64,000 nucleotides of DNA from Microvirga flavescens (GTDB lineage: Bacteria; Pseudomonadota; Alphaproteobacteria; Rhizobiales; Beijerinckiaceae). The stretch covers positions 349,673 to 413,672 of the forward strand of contig NZ_QMKH01000003.1 in the NCBI RefSeq assembly GCF_003290125.1. Reading direction: 5' to 3'. Each line of letters starts with the position of its first letter. Position 1 is the stretch's first letter. Made by a program: the position numbers and the translations under genes. Below, one piece after another: positions 18,913-29,037 of this stretch. The notes under the pieces are model-generated. The model had not been told where the DNA came from. It searched no databases and saw only the letters and a list, made by a program, of their open reading frames with translations.

Positions 18913-19082
18913 GGCTGCTGAAACCTGTGGCGATTAATCGCCTTCCTGTCAATCAAACAGGCGGTCGCGACCCCCCTCTTCACGCCTTAATTGACGGCAG
19001 CGCCGCAAAGCCCCATTTATACGGGTATCTTTTCACAGAAGGGGAGACATGCGGCCTGACCGGTCGATAGCTCCTAATTTCG

Positions 19083-20393
19083 TTGCTCGAACTGGCCATC
19101 GCTCTTGTTCTCGTCGCCCTCAACGGCGTCTTCGCCCTTTCCGAACTCGCCCTCGTCTCCTCCCGGCGTCCGCGCCTGAAGGCCATGGCCGAGCAAGGCC
19201 GCTCCGGAGCCGCCACCGCCCTCGCGGTGCTTGAGGATTCCGGGCGTTTTCTCTCCACCGTTCAAATCGGCATCACTCTCGTCGGCATTCTCGCGGGCGC
19301 GTTTTCCGGCGCGGCCCTCGGCGAGAAGCTGACGCTGATTCTCATCGATGCCGGCGTGCCACGCGGCGGCGCGGAGCCCCTGGGCTACGGCATCGTGATC
19401 GGCCTGATCACCTATCTCTCCATCGTCGTCGGCGAGCTGGTGCCCAAGCAATTCGCGCTGAGGGACCCGGAGCCCGTAGCCTGCCTCGTCGCGCCGATCA
19501 TGATGTTCCTGTCGAAGATCGCGGCCCCCGCGGTCTGGCTGCTCAACGCCTCGACCCGGCTGATCTTCCGCCTGTTCGGCGCCACCTCGGACAGCGATTC
19601 GACGGTAACGGAAGAAGAACTCAAGATGCTCGTCGGCGAGGCCGAGAGTGCAGGCGTGATCGAGGAGGAGGAGCGGCGCATGATTTCCGGCGTCCTGCGC
19701 CTCGGCGACCGGCAGGTGCGCGGCCTCATGACCCCACGCACCGACGTGGACTGGATCGACCTCGATGAGGACGACCCGGAAAAGATCCGCCAGATCCTGA
19801 TTGAGACCTCGCATTCGCGCCTTCCGGTGAGCGAGGGCAGTTCCGACAACATGATCGGCGTGGTGCAATCCCGAGAGCTTCTGGCCGCACTCCTCGCCGG
19901 AGAGGCGCTCGACGTGCGCAAGCACCTGCGCACCGCCCCCGTGATCCCGGACACGCTCTATGCGCTCGACGCGCTCACGCTGTTGCGCGACTCGGAGGTG
20001 CCGATGGCCCTCGTCCATGACGAGTACGGCCATTTCGAAGGCGTCGTGACCCCGGCCGACGCGCTGGAGGCCATCGCCGGCGCCTTCCGCTCCGATGTGG
20101 AGACGGAGGAGCCGGATGCCGTGCGCCGCGATGACGGCTCCTGGCTGTTCGCCGGCTCCATGCCCGTGGACGAGATGGCGGAAACGCTGGGCGTGACCCT
20201 GCCCGAAGGGCGCGGCTACCACACGGTGGGCGGGCTCGTGATCTCGTTCCTGCAGCACCTGCCCGCCACGGGCGAATATGTGGATGCCTTCGACTGGCGC
20301 TTCGAGGTTGTCGACCTCGACGGCCGTCGGATCGACAAGGTGCTGGCTGTGTCCTTGCTGAAGAGGGCCGGCGAAGGACTGCCTGCGGCATGA
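19083..20393 (+). CDS. HlyC/CorC family membrane protein (DUF21-CBS)
   Basis: The 436-residue protein has an N-terminal DUF21 membrane domain with four hydrophobic stretches (about 1-190, including LNGVFALSELALVSSRR). A CBS pair follows at about 205-330, with GLMTPRTDVDWID and PMALVHDEYGHFEGVVT. The C-terminal CorC/HlyC domain contains GYHTVGGLV. Relatives are linked to magnesium/cobalt efflux; hemolysin is a historical name. The start is the TTG at 19083, because an in-frame TAG lies 13 bases upstream and no ATG is available. A hairpin follows the stop. Confidence 0.9.
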   Translation: MLELAIALVLVALNGVFALSELALVSSRRPRLKAMAEQGRSGAATALAVLEDSGRFLSTVQIGITLVGILAGAFSGAALGEKLTLILIDAGVPRGGAEPLGYGIVIGLITYLSIVVGELVPKQFALRDPEPVACLVAPIMMFLSKIAAPAVWLLNASTRLIFRLFGATSDSDSTVTEEELKMLVGEAESAGVIEEEERRMISGVLRLGDRQVRGLMTPRTDVDWIDLDEDDPEKIRQILIETSHSRLPVSEGSSDNMIGVVQSRELLAALLAGEALDVRKHLRTAPVIPDTLYALDALTLLRDSEVPMALVHDEYGHFEGVVTPADALEAIAGAFRSDVETEEPDAVRRDDGSWLFAGSMPVDEMAETLGVTLPEGRGYHTVGGLVISFLQHLPATGEYVDAFDWRFEVVDLDGRRIDKVLAVSLLKRAGEGLPAA

Positions 20394-20397
20394 AAAA

Positions 20398-20424
20398 AGG
20401 CGCGCCGCCGGGTGCGCCTTCTCA
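20398..20424 (+). terminator. Hairpin after the HlyC/CorC gene
   Basis: AAGGCGC...GCGCCTT arms flank a GC-rich loop just after the stop codon. The T run is short (CTTCTCATT), so termination strength is uncertain. It also separates this gene from the convergent lipoprotein gene. Confidence 0.55.
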
Positions 20425-20452
20425 TTCAGTCATCGATTGATAGGCTTTGCGC

Positions 20453-21043
20453 TTAACCGCGCCGGGCGGGCCTTGCAGAACCGGCGCTGCCCAAGCCGAT
20501 ATCAATGGTGAAGTCGTGCGCGCTTGCGGCGGGAACGACAATACCGTCCTCGATGATGGTGAAGGTTCCGAGGGTGTCGCCCGCCGGGATCGTGGCCGTG
20601 CCGCGCACGACGCGATCCGCGAAGACGCTGGAGCCGCTCTTTACGATGATGCGCAGCGGCACGTCGAACCGCCCGCCCGATCCGCCGCCCGCGCCGAGAA
20701 GTGCGCGGCCCTGGGCGCCGATCTTGACCACGGTAGAGCCGTCGGGACGGCCGGCGCATTCACGGGCCATCTGGCTGAGCGAGATCTGGCTGCGCAGGCC
20801 GGAGGCGTCGCCCACACGGCCGCCGGTGTAGGCCTGGAGGGCGGAACCGCCCTCGATCACGCTGACCGGCGGGCAATAGACGTCCTCGATCGTCGGCGGC
20901 AACGGTTCGGGAACGGTCGTTCCCGCGAACAGCACCATGTTGCCGAGGGTCGAACCGCCCTCACCCGGCGCGCCGCAGCCGCCAAGGGCCGCCATTGCAA
21001 GCGCCACCGCGCCAACCGAGGCTTTTCTGCCAAGTCCCATCAT
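20453..21043 (-). CDS. Putative lipoprotein of unknown function
   Basis: The 196-residue product begins with a basic N-terminus and hydrophobic stretch ending in ALGGC, a lipobox with acylation at C23, so it is probably anchored in a membrane. The mature part has Gly/Ser-rich segments and repeated small beta-like stretches (GSTVVKIGAQGRALLG, ADRVVRGTATIPAGDTLG). I do not recognise a domain. ATG 21043 is preferred over an upstream TTG. It is 37 bp downstream of the IalB-like gene on the same strand, so the two may be cotranscribed envelope genes. Confidence 0.8.
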   Translation of the reverse strand: MMGLGRKASVGAVALAMAALGGCGAPGEGGSTLGNMVLFAGTTVPEPLPPTIEDVYCPPVSVIEGGSALQAYTGGRVGDASGLRSQISLSQMARECAGRPDGSTVVKIGAQGRALLGAGGGSGGRFDVPLRIIVKSGSSVFADRVVRGTATIPAGDTLGTFTIIEDGIVVPAASAHDFTIDIGLGSAGSARPARRG

Positions 21044-21080
21044 TTCTTGCCCCCGCAAGGTCTCTTTTCTCTCTCTGCCG

Positions 21081-21599
21081 CTAGGGCAGAGCGTCGTATC
21101 CAGCCGCGAATCCGTTGAGGGAAACGGGGATGCCGATCCCCTCCTCCGGTGTCTGGAACACGATGAACGTGGCCGTCTGCCCGGATTTGAGCTGTGTAAT
21201 GAGGTTATCTTCCATCACGACCTCCGCAACGCAACCCGTCGCGAGGCAGCGCACGAAGCCGGCGCGGCCGATATCGGCCTGATCGATCTTGAGGCCGAGG
21301 CCCGAGGGCAGCAGCACGCCGAGCTGGGATACGACCCGTAGCAGGCGCCCCTTCCCGTCCGCCGTCTTGAGGACGATGATGACGAGCGAAACGTTGGGCC
21401 GGTCTTCCGCCGCCACGTTCTGAACGAGGGCGCATTGCTCGGCGCTCGCTCCGGCGGGCGTTTCGCAACGCATTTGCCAGTCGCCGTAGGTGTTTTTAAC
21501 CATACCCTGCGCGTTGGCCACATCAGCTGTGGACAACAGGGCCAGCCCGAACGACGCGGCCGCTCCGCAGCGAATCCACCGTGACAGGTTCACCGGCAT
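21081..21599 (-). CDS. Invasion-associated locus B (IalB) family protein
   Basis: The 172-residue protein has a signal peptide (cleaved near ADVANAQG, residue 31) and the IalB domain. That domain opens with TYGDWQMRCET and continues through QCALVQNVAAEDRPN, LLPSGLGLKIDQ and FQTPEEGIGIPVSL. Paired cysteines (CET...QCAL and RCLATGC) probably form disulfides. IalB was named for erythrocyte invasion by Bartonella, but the family is widespread in non-pathogenic Rhizobiales with unknown function. It lies divergent from coxB across a 301-bp gap. Confidence 0.9.
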   Translation of the reverse strand: MPVNLSRWIRCGAAASFGLALLSTADVANAQGMVKNTYGDWQMRCETPAGASAEQCALVQNVAAEDRPNVSLVIIVLKTADGKGRLLRVVSQLGVLLPSGLGLKIDQADIGRAGFVRCLATGCVAEVVMEDNLITQLKSGQTATFIVFQTPEEGIGIPVSLNGFAAGYDALP

Positions 21600-21900
21600 C
21601 TCCGTTTTGAATCCTTCGAAACGGCAGAAATACCGACCGCTTCGCTCTGGTTATCGGACCTGTTGGGATCATGCCCGAGGCTTAAATGTCAAGCGAAGAG
21701 GCGGTATAGTGACCGAATAAGGCGCTTTTAGCCGTTATGACGCACGAAATTGCGACGCTTCCACCGTTGCGCTTGGGGCAATCCTGTGGTCATAGACACA
21801 GGTCATTCGGTGGTGGCGCTGGCCGGGCTCGATATCTTCGTGCCCGGTTTCTGTCGCGGACAAGTGGCCATCACTTCTAAGTAGGAGCTTTGGAACACCG
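21600..21900. promoter_or_regulatory. 301-bp divergent promoter region, ialB-like / coxB
   Basis: No gene is seen here. On the plus strand a weak promoter match TTAAAT (21682-21687), 17 bp, TATAGT (21705-21710) could drive coxB, leaving a leader of about 185 bases. TAGGAG at 21883-21888 is the coxB ribosome-binding site, 12 bases before the ATG. No strong operator palindrome was found. Confidence 0.4.
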
Positions 21901-22752
21901 ATGCGGATCGAGACCTCAGGACTTCGATCGGCGACCACCCTGACGGCAGCGGCGGTCGCACTTGTGTTGGGCGGAAGTGAGGCATTTGCCGAAGCTGGGC
22001 GCCCTTCCCCGTGGGAACTCGGCATGCAGGGCATGGTGACGGAGGTCGGGCAGAACCTGTCCACCTTCCATACCTACCTCGTGTGGATCATCACGGCGGT
22101 GTCCGTGTTCGTCCTAGGCCTGATCCTGACGATCGTCTTCCGCTTCAGCGAGAAGCGGAACCCGGTCGCCTCCAAGACCACCCACAACACCCTGCTCGAG
22201 GTCGTCTGGACCGTCGTTCCGGTGCTGATCCTGGTGGCCATCGCCATCCCCTCCTTCCGCCTCCTGCGCCTCCAGCTCATCACGCCTCCGGCCGATGTGG
22301 TGGTGAAGGTCACGGGCTATGCCTGGTACTGGGGCTATGAGTACCCGGCCGACCAGGGCGGCGGCTTCAAGTTCGACTCCAACATGCTCGAGGCCAAGGA
22401 TCTGAAGCCTGGCCAGACGAGGCTGTTGTCCGTCGACAACGCCATGTACGTGCCGGTCAACAAGGTCGTGAAGGTCCAGGTGACCGCCGCCGACGTGATC
22501 CACTCCTTCGCCATGCCGTCCTTCGGCGTGAAGATCGACGCGATCCCCGGCCGCCTGAACGAATCCTGGTTCAAGGCCGAGAAGGAAGGCGTCTATTACG
22601 GCCAGTGCTCCGAGCTCTGCGGTAACGGGCACCCCTACATGCCGATCGAGATCCATGTGGTCAGCGAGCAGCAATATGCCGCCTGGCTCCAGGACGCGAA
22701 GAAGAAGTACGCTTCCGTCGATGGCCCGATCCAGCTCGCCAACGCCCAGTAA
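21901..22752 (+). CDS. coxB: Cytochrome c oxidase subunit II
   Basis: Subunit II takes electrons from cytochrome c through its binuclear CuA centre. The 283-residue protein has a signal-like N-terminus and two membrane helices near 58-85 and 105-125. The CuA ligands are H201 in HSFAMPSFGVKIDAIPGR, then C236 and C240 in GQCSELCGNGH, with the downstream Met. No fused cytochrome c domain is present, so it is an aa3-type subunit. It starts the cox cluster, 31 bp before coxA. Confidence 0.96.
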   Translation: MRIETSGLRSATTLTAAAVALVLGGSEAFAEAGRPSPWELGMQGMVTEVGQNLSTFHTYLVWIITAVSVFVLGLILTIVFRFSEKRNPVASKTTHNTLLEVVWTVVPVLILVAIAIPSFRLLRLQLITPPADVVVKVTGYAWYWGYEYPADQGGGFKFDSNMLEAKDLKPGQTRLLSVDNAMYVPVNKVVKVQVTAADVIHSFAMPSFGVKIDAIPGRLNESWFKAEKEGVYYGQCSELCGNGHPYMPIEIHVVSEQQYAAWLQDAKKKYASVDGPIQLANAQ

Positions 22753-22771
22753 TTTCGAGAACAGGACCTGA

Positions 22772-24403
<1,632 letters not shown>

Positions 24404-24410
24404 TCGAGAA

Positions 24411-24474
24411 GGGCGGTCCTTAACCGGACCGCCCACTCTTCCCCCGAAAGCTCACACGTTGGAGCTTTCCGGGG
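24411..24474 (+). promoter_or_regulatory. Two tandem hairpins between coxA and ctaB
   Basis: Hairpin 1 is GGGCGGTCC-TTAACC-GGACCGCCC (24411-24434), hairpin 2 is CCCCGAAAGCTC...GAGCTTTCCGGGG (24442-24474). There is only a weak T-containing stretch between them. They could attenuate or process the transcript so that oxidase subunits outnumber assembly factors. Confidence 0.55.
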
Positions 24475-24530
24475 AGGGGTTGAGACCGAGGGGCCTTAAG
24501 CGAAAGCTCCCGCCCCGCAAGATCAAGGCC

Positions 24531-25487
24531 ATGACCAGCGCATCGAACAGCCTGACCGACAATCGCAGCGAAACCCTCGTCACCGCGGGGCTCTCGCAGG
24601 GCGACGTGTCCGATTACTTCGCGCTCCTGAAGCCGCGCGTGATGTTCCTTGTCGTGTTCACGGCGCTCGTCGGCATGGTCGTCGTCCACCCCAATGTGAA
24701 TCCCGTCATCGCCTTCGCCTCACTCCTGATGATCGCCATCGGCGGCGGCGCGTCCGGCTGCCTCAACATGTGGTGGGACGCGGATATCGACGCCGTGATG
24801 GTGCGCACCGCCAAGCGCCCGATCCCGGCAGGCAAGATCACCCCCGGCGAGGCGCTGGCCTTCGGCCTGACGCTCTCCACCGGCTCGGTCCTCATGCTCG
24901 GCCTCGTGAGCAACTGGCTCGCGGCGGGGCTTCTGGCCTTCACGATCTTCTTCTACGCCGTCGTCTATTCCATGTGGCTCAAGCGCTCGACGCCGCAGAA
25001 CATCGTCATCGGCGGCGCGGCGGGCGCCCTTCCCCCCATCGTGGCCCAGGCGGCGGTGAGCGGGCATGTGGGTATCGAGAGCATCATTCTCTTCGCCATC
25101 ATCTTCATCTGGACGCCGCCTCATTTCTGGGCGCTGGCTCTCGTGAAGTCGGGCGATTACGCCCGCGCGGGCATTCCGATGATGCCGAACGTGGCGGGCC
25201 CCGATTCAACGCGCCGTCAGATCCTGCTTTACACGCTGGTTCTCGCGCCCCTCGGGCTCGCGCCCGTCGCCTTCGGCTTCGGCGGCCTTGCCTATGCGGT
25301 CATCGGCACCCTCGGCGGCCTCGGCATGCTGGCCCTTGCCGTTCAGGTCTATCGCCTGCGTGAGGGCGAGGCGGCCATGCGGGTGGCGCAGCAGCTCTTC
25401 GGCTTTTCGATTCTCTATCTCTTCCTGCTCTTTGCGACCCTTCTCGCGGAGCATGGTTTCGGCTTCTTCCGTCCGGTTCTGGGGTGA
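24531..25487 (+). CDS. ctaB: Protoheme IX farnesyltransferase (heme o synthase)
   Basis: CtaB adds a farnesyl group to heme b to make heme o, the precursor of heme a for the oxidase. The 318-residue protein is a UbiA-type prenyltransferase with about nine membrane helices. Motifs seen are [17 protein letters not shown], the Asp-rich [15 protein letters not shown], and the second motif [18 protein letters not shown] 24531 is chosen; the open frame upstream lies in the intergenic hairpins. It is followed after 3 bp by coxF. Confidence 0.95.
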   Translation: MTSASNSLTDNRSETLVTAGLSQGDVSDYFALLKPRVMFLVVFTALVGMVVVHPNVNPVIAFASLLMIAIGGGASGCLNMWWDADIDAVMVRTAKRPIPAGKITPGEALAFGLTLSTGSVLMLGLVSNWLAAGLLAFTIFFYAVVYSMWLKRSTPQNIVIGGAAGALPPIVAQAAVSGHVGIESIILFAIIFIWTPPHFWALALVKSGDYARAGIPMMPNVAGPDSTRRQILLYTLVLAPLGLAPVAFGFGGLAYAVIGTLGGLGMLALAVQVYRLREGEAAMRVAQQLFGFSILYLFLLFATLLAEHGFGFFRPVLG

Positions 25488-25490
25488 ACG

Positions 25491-25646
25491 ATGCAAGCAC
25501 CGGTGCCCCAACTGACCCCCGAGGAAATGAAGCGCCGCCGCCGGCGTTCCCTCGCCCTTGCCCTGACGCTCGGAGCGTTCGTCCTGCTGATCTTCGTGGT
25601 CACGCTCGCAAAGCTCGGCCCCCAGGTCCTGAAGCGACCCCTGTGA
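25491..25646 (+). CDS. coxF: CoxF-like small membrane protein
   Basis: A 51-residue gene sits between ctaB and ctaG. It starts ATG 25491, ends TGA 25646, and has one predicted membrane helix (LALALTLGAFVLLIFVVTLA) after a basic stretch KRRRRR. CoxF-type proteins of about this size occupy the same position in other alphaproteobacterial cox operons and are thought to help oxidase assembly. It lies 3 bp after ctaB and 7 bp before ctaG, and its short length makes it easy to miss. Confidence 0.85.
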   Translation: MQAPVPQLTPEEMKRRRRRSLALALTLGAFVLLIFVVTLAKLGPQVLKRPL

Positions 25647-25653
25647 GGTGAAG

Positions 25654-26247
25654 ATGAGCGAAACGCCCCGCCTTCAACGCAATGTCCGCCGCACCGTCAT
25701 CGGCTGCGCGGCCCTTGTCGCGGGCATGGTCGGCCTCGCTTACGCCTCCGTTCCGCTCTACGACCTGTTCTGCAAGGTCACCGGCTTCGACGGCACCCCG
25801 ACGGTTGCCTCCAGCAACGCCTCCAAGGCGCTGGACCGGACCATCGCCGTGCGATTCGACGCCAATGTCGCGCCGGGGCTGAACTGGCGATTCTCGCCGG
25901 AGACGCCCGAGGTGAAGGTCAAGCTCGGCGAGACCACGACCGTTCTCTACAAGGTCACGAACACCGGCGATAAACCGACGACCGGCATTGCCACTTACAA
26001 CGTCCAGCCGGATCTCGCGGGGACCTACTTCACCAAGCTCGAATGCTTCTGCTTTACCGAGCAGACCATCAAGCCCGGTGAAACCCTTGAATCGGCTGTC
26101 GTTTTTTATGTCGACCCCCGTCTCGTCACGGACAGCGACATCCATAACCTGAGTTCCATCACGCTCTCCTACACCTACTTCCCCTCCAAGGGGGGTAAGC
26201 CGGTGGCGGAAGCCGCGAAATCAACCCCGAAACCCATCGTCCAATAA
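25654..26247 (+). CDS. ctaG: Cytochrome c oxidase assembly protein CtaG (Cox11)
   Basis: Cox11 delivers copper to the CuB site of subunit I. The 197-residue protein has an N-terminal membrane anchor (about 14-33) and VPLYDLFCKVTGFDGTP. The periplasmic immunoglobulin-like domain carries the copper-binding ECFCFTEQ and ends with ITLSYTYFPSK. GAGGTGA precedes ATG 25654; the in-frame GTG two codons upstream is part of that site. It is followed after 63 bp by coxC. Confidence 0.95.
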   Translation: MSETPRLQRNVRRTVIGCAALVAGMVGLAYASVPLYDLFCKVTGFDGTPTVASSNASKALDRTIAVRFDANVAPGLNWRFSPETPEVKVKLGETTTVLYKVTNTGDKPTTGIATYNVQPDLAGTYFTKLECFCFTEQTIKPGETLESAVVFYVDPRLVTDSDIHNLSSITLSYTYFPSKGGKPVAEAAKSTPKPIVQ

Positions 26248-26310
26248 CGAACGTGACAAGCTGAACAGAAACGGCTTAAAGCAGAGCACCTTCGAGGCAC
26301 GGAGATAAGA

Positions 26311-27162
26311 ATGGCCGAGGCTCACGCCAAACATCACGATTACCACCTTGTCGACCCGAGCCCGTGGCCGCTCATCGGCTCGCTCAGCGCCTTCCTCATG
26401 GCCTCCGGCTTCGTGACCTGGTGGAAGAGCATCGAGATCGCCGGCACGCATCCGGGCGCCTACATGTTCGGCGCGGGCATCATCGGCGTTCTCTACACCA
26501 TGCTGAGCTGGTGGTCGGACGTGATCCGCGAGGCCAACAGCGGCAAGTTCCACACCCGCGTGGTTCAGCTCCATCACCGCTACGGCATGATCATGTTCAT
26601 CGCCTCCGAGGTGATGTTCTTCGTCGCCTGGTTCTGGGCTTACTTCGACGTGGCGCTCTATGCAGGCGACCCGATGCAGTATCTGCGCGTCGAAGCGCTC
26701 GGCGGCGTGTGGCCCCCGAAGGGCATCGAGACCTTCGATCCCTGGCACCTGCCGCTGCTCAACACCCTGATCCTCTTGACCTCCGGCACCACGGTCACCT
26801 GGGCGCACTACGCGCTGCTCCAGAACGACCGTTCGGGCCTCAAGGCCGGCCTCTGGCTCACCGTCATCCTCGGCCTGATCTTCACGACGCTGCAGGCCTA
26901 CGAGTACACGCACGCCCATTTCGGCTTCAAGGGCAACATCTACGGCGCCACCTTCTTCATGGCGACCGGCTTCCACGGCGCGCACGTCATCATCGGCACG
27001 ATCTTCCTGGCCGTCTGCTTGCTGCGCACCTATCGCGGCGACTTCACGCCCAAGCAGCACCTCGGCTTCGAGTTCGCCGCCTGGTACTGGCACTTCGTCG
27101 ACGTGGTATGGCTGTTCCTTTTCGCGGCCATCTACGTGTGGGGCCACGGGGCCGGCCACTGA
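26311..27162 (+). CDS. coxC: Cytochrome c oxidase subunit III
   Basis: Subunit III stabilises the oxidase and its proton uptake. The 283-residue protein has seven membrane helices. Segments seen are HDYHLVDPSPWPLIGSLSAF, FIASEVMFFVAWFWAYF and AWYWHFVDVVWLFLFA. GGAGATAAG precedes the ATG. A strong terminator follows, which closes the coxB-coxA-ctaB-coxF-ctaG-coxC unit. Confidence 0.96.
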   Translation: MAEAHAKHHDYHLVDPSPWPLIGSLSAFLMASGFVTWWKSIEIAGTHPGAYMFGAGIIGVLYTMLSWWSDVIREANSGKFHTRVVQLHHRYGMIMFIASEVMFFVAWFWAYFDVALYAGDPMQYLRVEALGGVWPPKGIETFDPWHLPLLNTLILLTSGTTVTWAHYALLQNDRSGLKAGLWLTVILGLIFTTLQAYEYTHAHFGFKGNIYGATFFMATGFHGAHVIIGTIFLAVCLLRTYRGDFTPKQHLGFEFAAWYWHFVDVVWLFLFAAIYVWGHGAGH

Positions 27163-27186
27163 CGCCGCTCATCGCGAGATTGCAAC

Positions 27187-27216
27187 AAGGGCGGCTTTAA
27201 GCCGCCCTTCGTTTTT
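27187..27216 (+). terminator. Rho-independent terminator after coxC
   Basis: AAGGGCGGC-TTTAA-GCCGCCCTT followed by CG and five T residues, 24 bp after the coxC stop codon. Confidence 0.92.
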
Positions 27217-27340
27217 CCAACCTTCCATTCCATCTGTCACGCACCTCGCGTAAACACCTCGCGCAACCCCTTGGAGGTTGCCGCACGATCAGGACGAACA
27301 GCTTGTCCCGATCCTGCTCCAGTGTTCCCGGAGAACCATC

Positions 27341-27715
27341 TTGACCCAGAACCATTCCCAGGTCCCCTCCCCGATCATCGCCGGGCTAAAAGGGCTTTGT
27401 CCCCGTTGCGGCAAGGGACATCTGTTCAAGGGCTTCCTGACCATTCAGCCGAAATGTGAAGCCTGCGGTCTCGACTTCGCCTTCGCCGATTCAGGGGATG
27501 GCCCCGCCTTTTTCGTCATGTCGATCGTCGGCATCGTGGTGGTGGCGCTGGCGCTGTGGGTCGAGTTCGCGTTCGAGCCCCCGCTATGGCTGCATCTCGT
27601 GCTCTGGTTCTCGCTCACCGCCATCATGAGCCTCGCCCTCGTGCGTCCGTTGAAGGGCGTTCTCGTGGCGCTGCAGTACCACAACAAGGCCGAAGAAGGG
27701 CGTTTGCAGAAGTGA
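27341..27715 (+). CDS. DUF983 membrane protein
   Basis: The 124-residue protein has a zinc-ribbon-like pair of CxxC motifs: CPRCGKGHLF and CEACGLDF. DSGDGPAFF and two membrane helices follow. DUF983 genes accompany cox clusters in Rhizobiales, so a role in oxidase biogenesis is likely but unproven. The start TTG 27341 is chosen because it gives the usual N-terminus and follows CGGAGAACC; another TTG at 27278 would add 21 unconserved residues. Its stop overlaps the SURF1 start as GTGA. Confidence 0.87.
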   Translation: MTQNHSQVPSPIIAGLKGLCPRCGKGHLFKGFLTIQPKCEACGLDFAFADSGDGPAFFVMSIVGIVVVALALWVEFAFEPPLWLHLVLWFSLTAIMSLALVRPLKGVLVALQYHNKAEEGRLQK

Positions 27716-28470
27716 CGTCCGCCGCAGCCCTTCCACGCTGGCGCTCCCTCATCGCGCCGGGGATCGCGACGCTTGTGGCGCTCGCGATCCTCGTCACTCT
27801 AGGGACGTGGCAGCTTCAGCGGAAAAGCTGGAAGGAAGGGCTCATCGCGCAGATCGAAGCGCGCTCCCACGGTGACGCGGGAGCCATTCTCCCCGAGGCG
27901 CGGTGGGATTCGTGGCAGGCTAGAGAGGACGAGTTCCGGCAGGTTCGCCTAACCGGCACGTTCCTCAACCAATTCGAAACGCCGGTCTACGGCCTTGCTC
28001 CCGCGCAGCGCGGCTCGCCCCTGCAAGGGTTCTACCTGATGACGCCGCTGCGCCTTGGCGATGGCGCCATCGTCATGGTCAACCGCGGCTTCGTGCCGAC
28101 GGAACTGCGCGATCCGAAAACCCGTCCCGAGAGCCCGCTGCAAGGCGAGGTCACCGTCACCGGCCTCGTACGCGCGCCGGAGGCCCGCAACTTCTTCACG
28201 CCCGCCGACGATCCGGCGAAGAACGCCTGGTATGCCCGCGACCCGCAGGCCATCGCCAAGGCGCACGGGCTCACCCGCGTCGCGCCGTTCCTGATCGATG
28301 CCGATGCCACGCCCAATCCCGGCGGCTGGCCCAAAGGCGGGCAAACGCGGCTCAACCTGCCGAACGACCACCTGAAATACGCCTTCACCTGGTTCGGCAT
28401 CGCGCTGACCCTGATCGGGGTCTTCGGTGTGTTCGCATGGCGGCGAGTGAACGGTCCTCAGGGAAGCTGA
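27712..28470 (+). CDS. SURF1-family cytochrome oxidase biogenesis protein
   Basis: SURF1 helps insert heme a into oxidase subunit I. The 252-residue protein has two membrane helices, at the N-terminus (LIAPGIATLVALAILVTLG, then TWQLQRKSWKEGLI) and the C-terminus (YAFTWFGIALTLIGVFGVF). Between them are the conserved RGSPLQGFYLMTPL, NRGFVPTELRDP, and NLPNDHLKYAFTW. GTG 27712 overlaps the DUF983 stop by four bases; the longer open frame upstream is inside DUF983. The 3' end overlaps the convergent gene by 13 bp. Confidence 0.93.
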   Translation: MTSAAALPRWRSLIAPGIATLVALAILVTLGTWQLQRKSWKEGLIAQIEARSHGDAGAILPEARWDSWQAREDEFRQVRLTGTFLNQFETPVYGLAPAQRGSPLQGFYLMTPLRLGDGAIVMVNRGFVPTELRDPKTRPESPLQGEVTVTGLVRAPEARNFFTPADDPAKNAWYARDPQAIAKAHGLTRVAPFLIDADATPNPGGWPKGGQTRLNLPNDHLKYAFTWFGIALTLIGVFGVFAWRRVNGPQGS

Positions 28471-28907
28471 AACAGGAAGAAGAAGCCGAAGCCGAGGATA
28501 ATCAGCCCGGCGCTGACGACCTTGGCCACGAAGAGCGGTTTCACGAGGCTTTTCATCTCGGCCCGATGTTCTGCCCGCTCCGCCCGGGTCATCCGCTGCC
28601 GGGCCTCAGCCTGTTGCGCGTAGAGCGACGTCACCATCGGATGACCAACCGCCCCTTCCTTCTCGATTTCGATCCGTTGCGCCACGAAACCGATCAGAAG
28701 GCCGAGGACACCAAGACCGAGATAACCGACGAGGGCGAAGACGATGCAGACGACCCCGAACAGCACGCCGGTGAGCAGCGGCAAGAGCAGCCAGTCGATC
28801 CTGGTCATCCGCATAGACCCCTCTTGATCCGGAAGCTTGGCTTTGCCTCGCAACCATTCTATCATGCTTCCCATGTCGAAGCTTCTTACGACCGCGACCC
28901 ATCTCAT
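28458..28907 (-). CDS. Hypothetical membrane protein
   Basis: Up to 149 residues are encoded. Two or three hydrophobic segments are seen (WLLLPLLTGVLFGVVCIVFALVG continuing to GLLIGFVAQ; and a C-terminal VVSAGLIILGFGFFFLF) around a charged cytoplasmic loop. I recognise no family. The start is uncertain: ATG codons at 28907, 28874, 28865 and 28814 are in frame. It runs convergent to SURF1 and overlaps its end by 13 bp. Confidence 0.7.
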   Translation of the reverse strand: MRWVAVVRSFDMGSMIEWLRGKAKLPDQEGSMRMTRIDWLLLPLLTGVLFGVVCIVFALVGYLGLGVLGLLIGFVAQRIEIEKEGAVGHPMVTSLYAQQAEARQRMTRAERAEHRAEMKSLVKPLFVAKVVSAGLIILGFGFFFLFQLP

Positions 28908-29037
28908 GACGCGCCTTGCAGGGCGTGGCGGAGACGTGTTGGCTTAAGAGAAGCACCGACATTTTCCCCAAAGCCCTGCCGGAGACGAGCAGGGCTATTT
29001 CGGTTCCGTTCGCCTCCGCACAATCCGGAGAACCACG

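Noticed and set aside
27556..27711. Earlier start of the SURF1 gene
   Set aside because: That stretch lies inside DUF983 in another frame; the GTG at 27712 overlaps its stop in the usual way and gives a normal SURF1 N-terminus.
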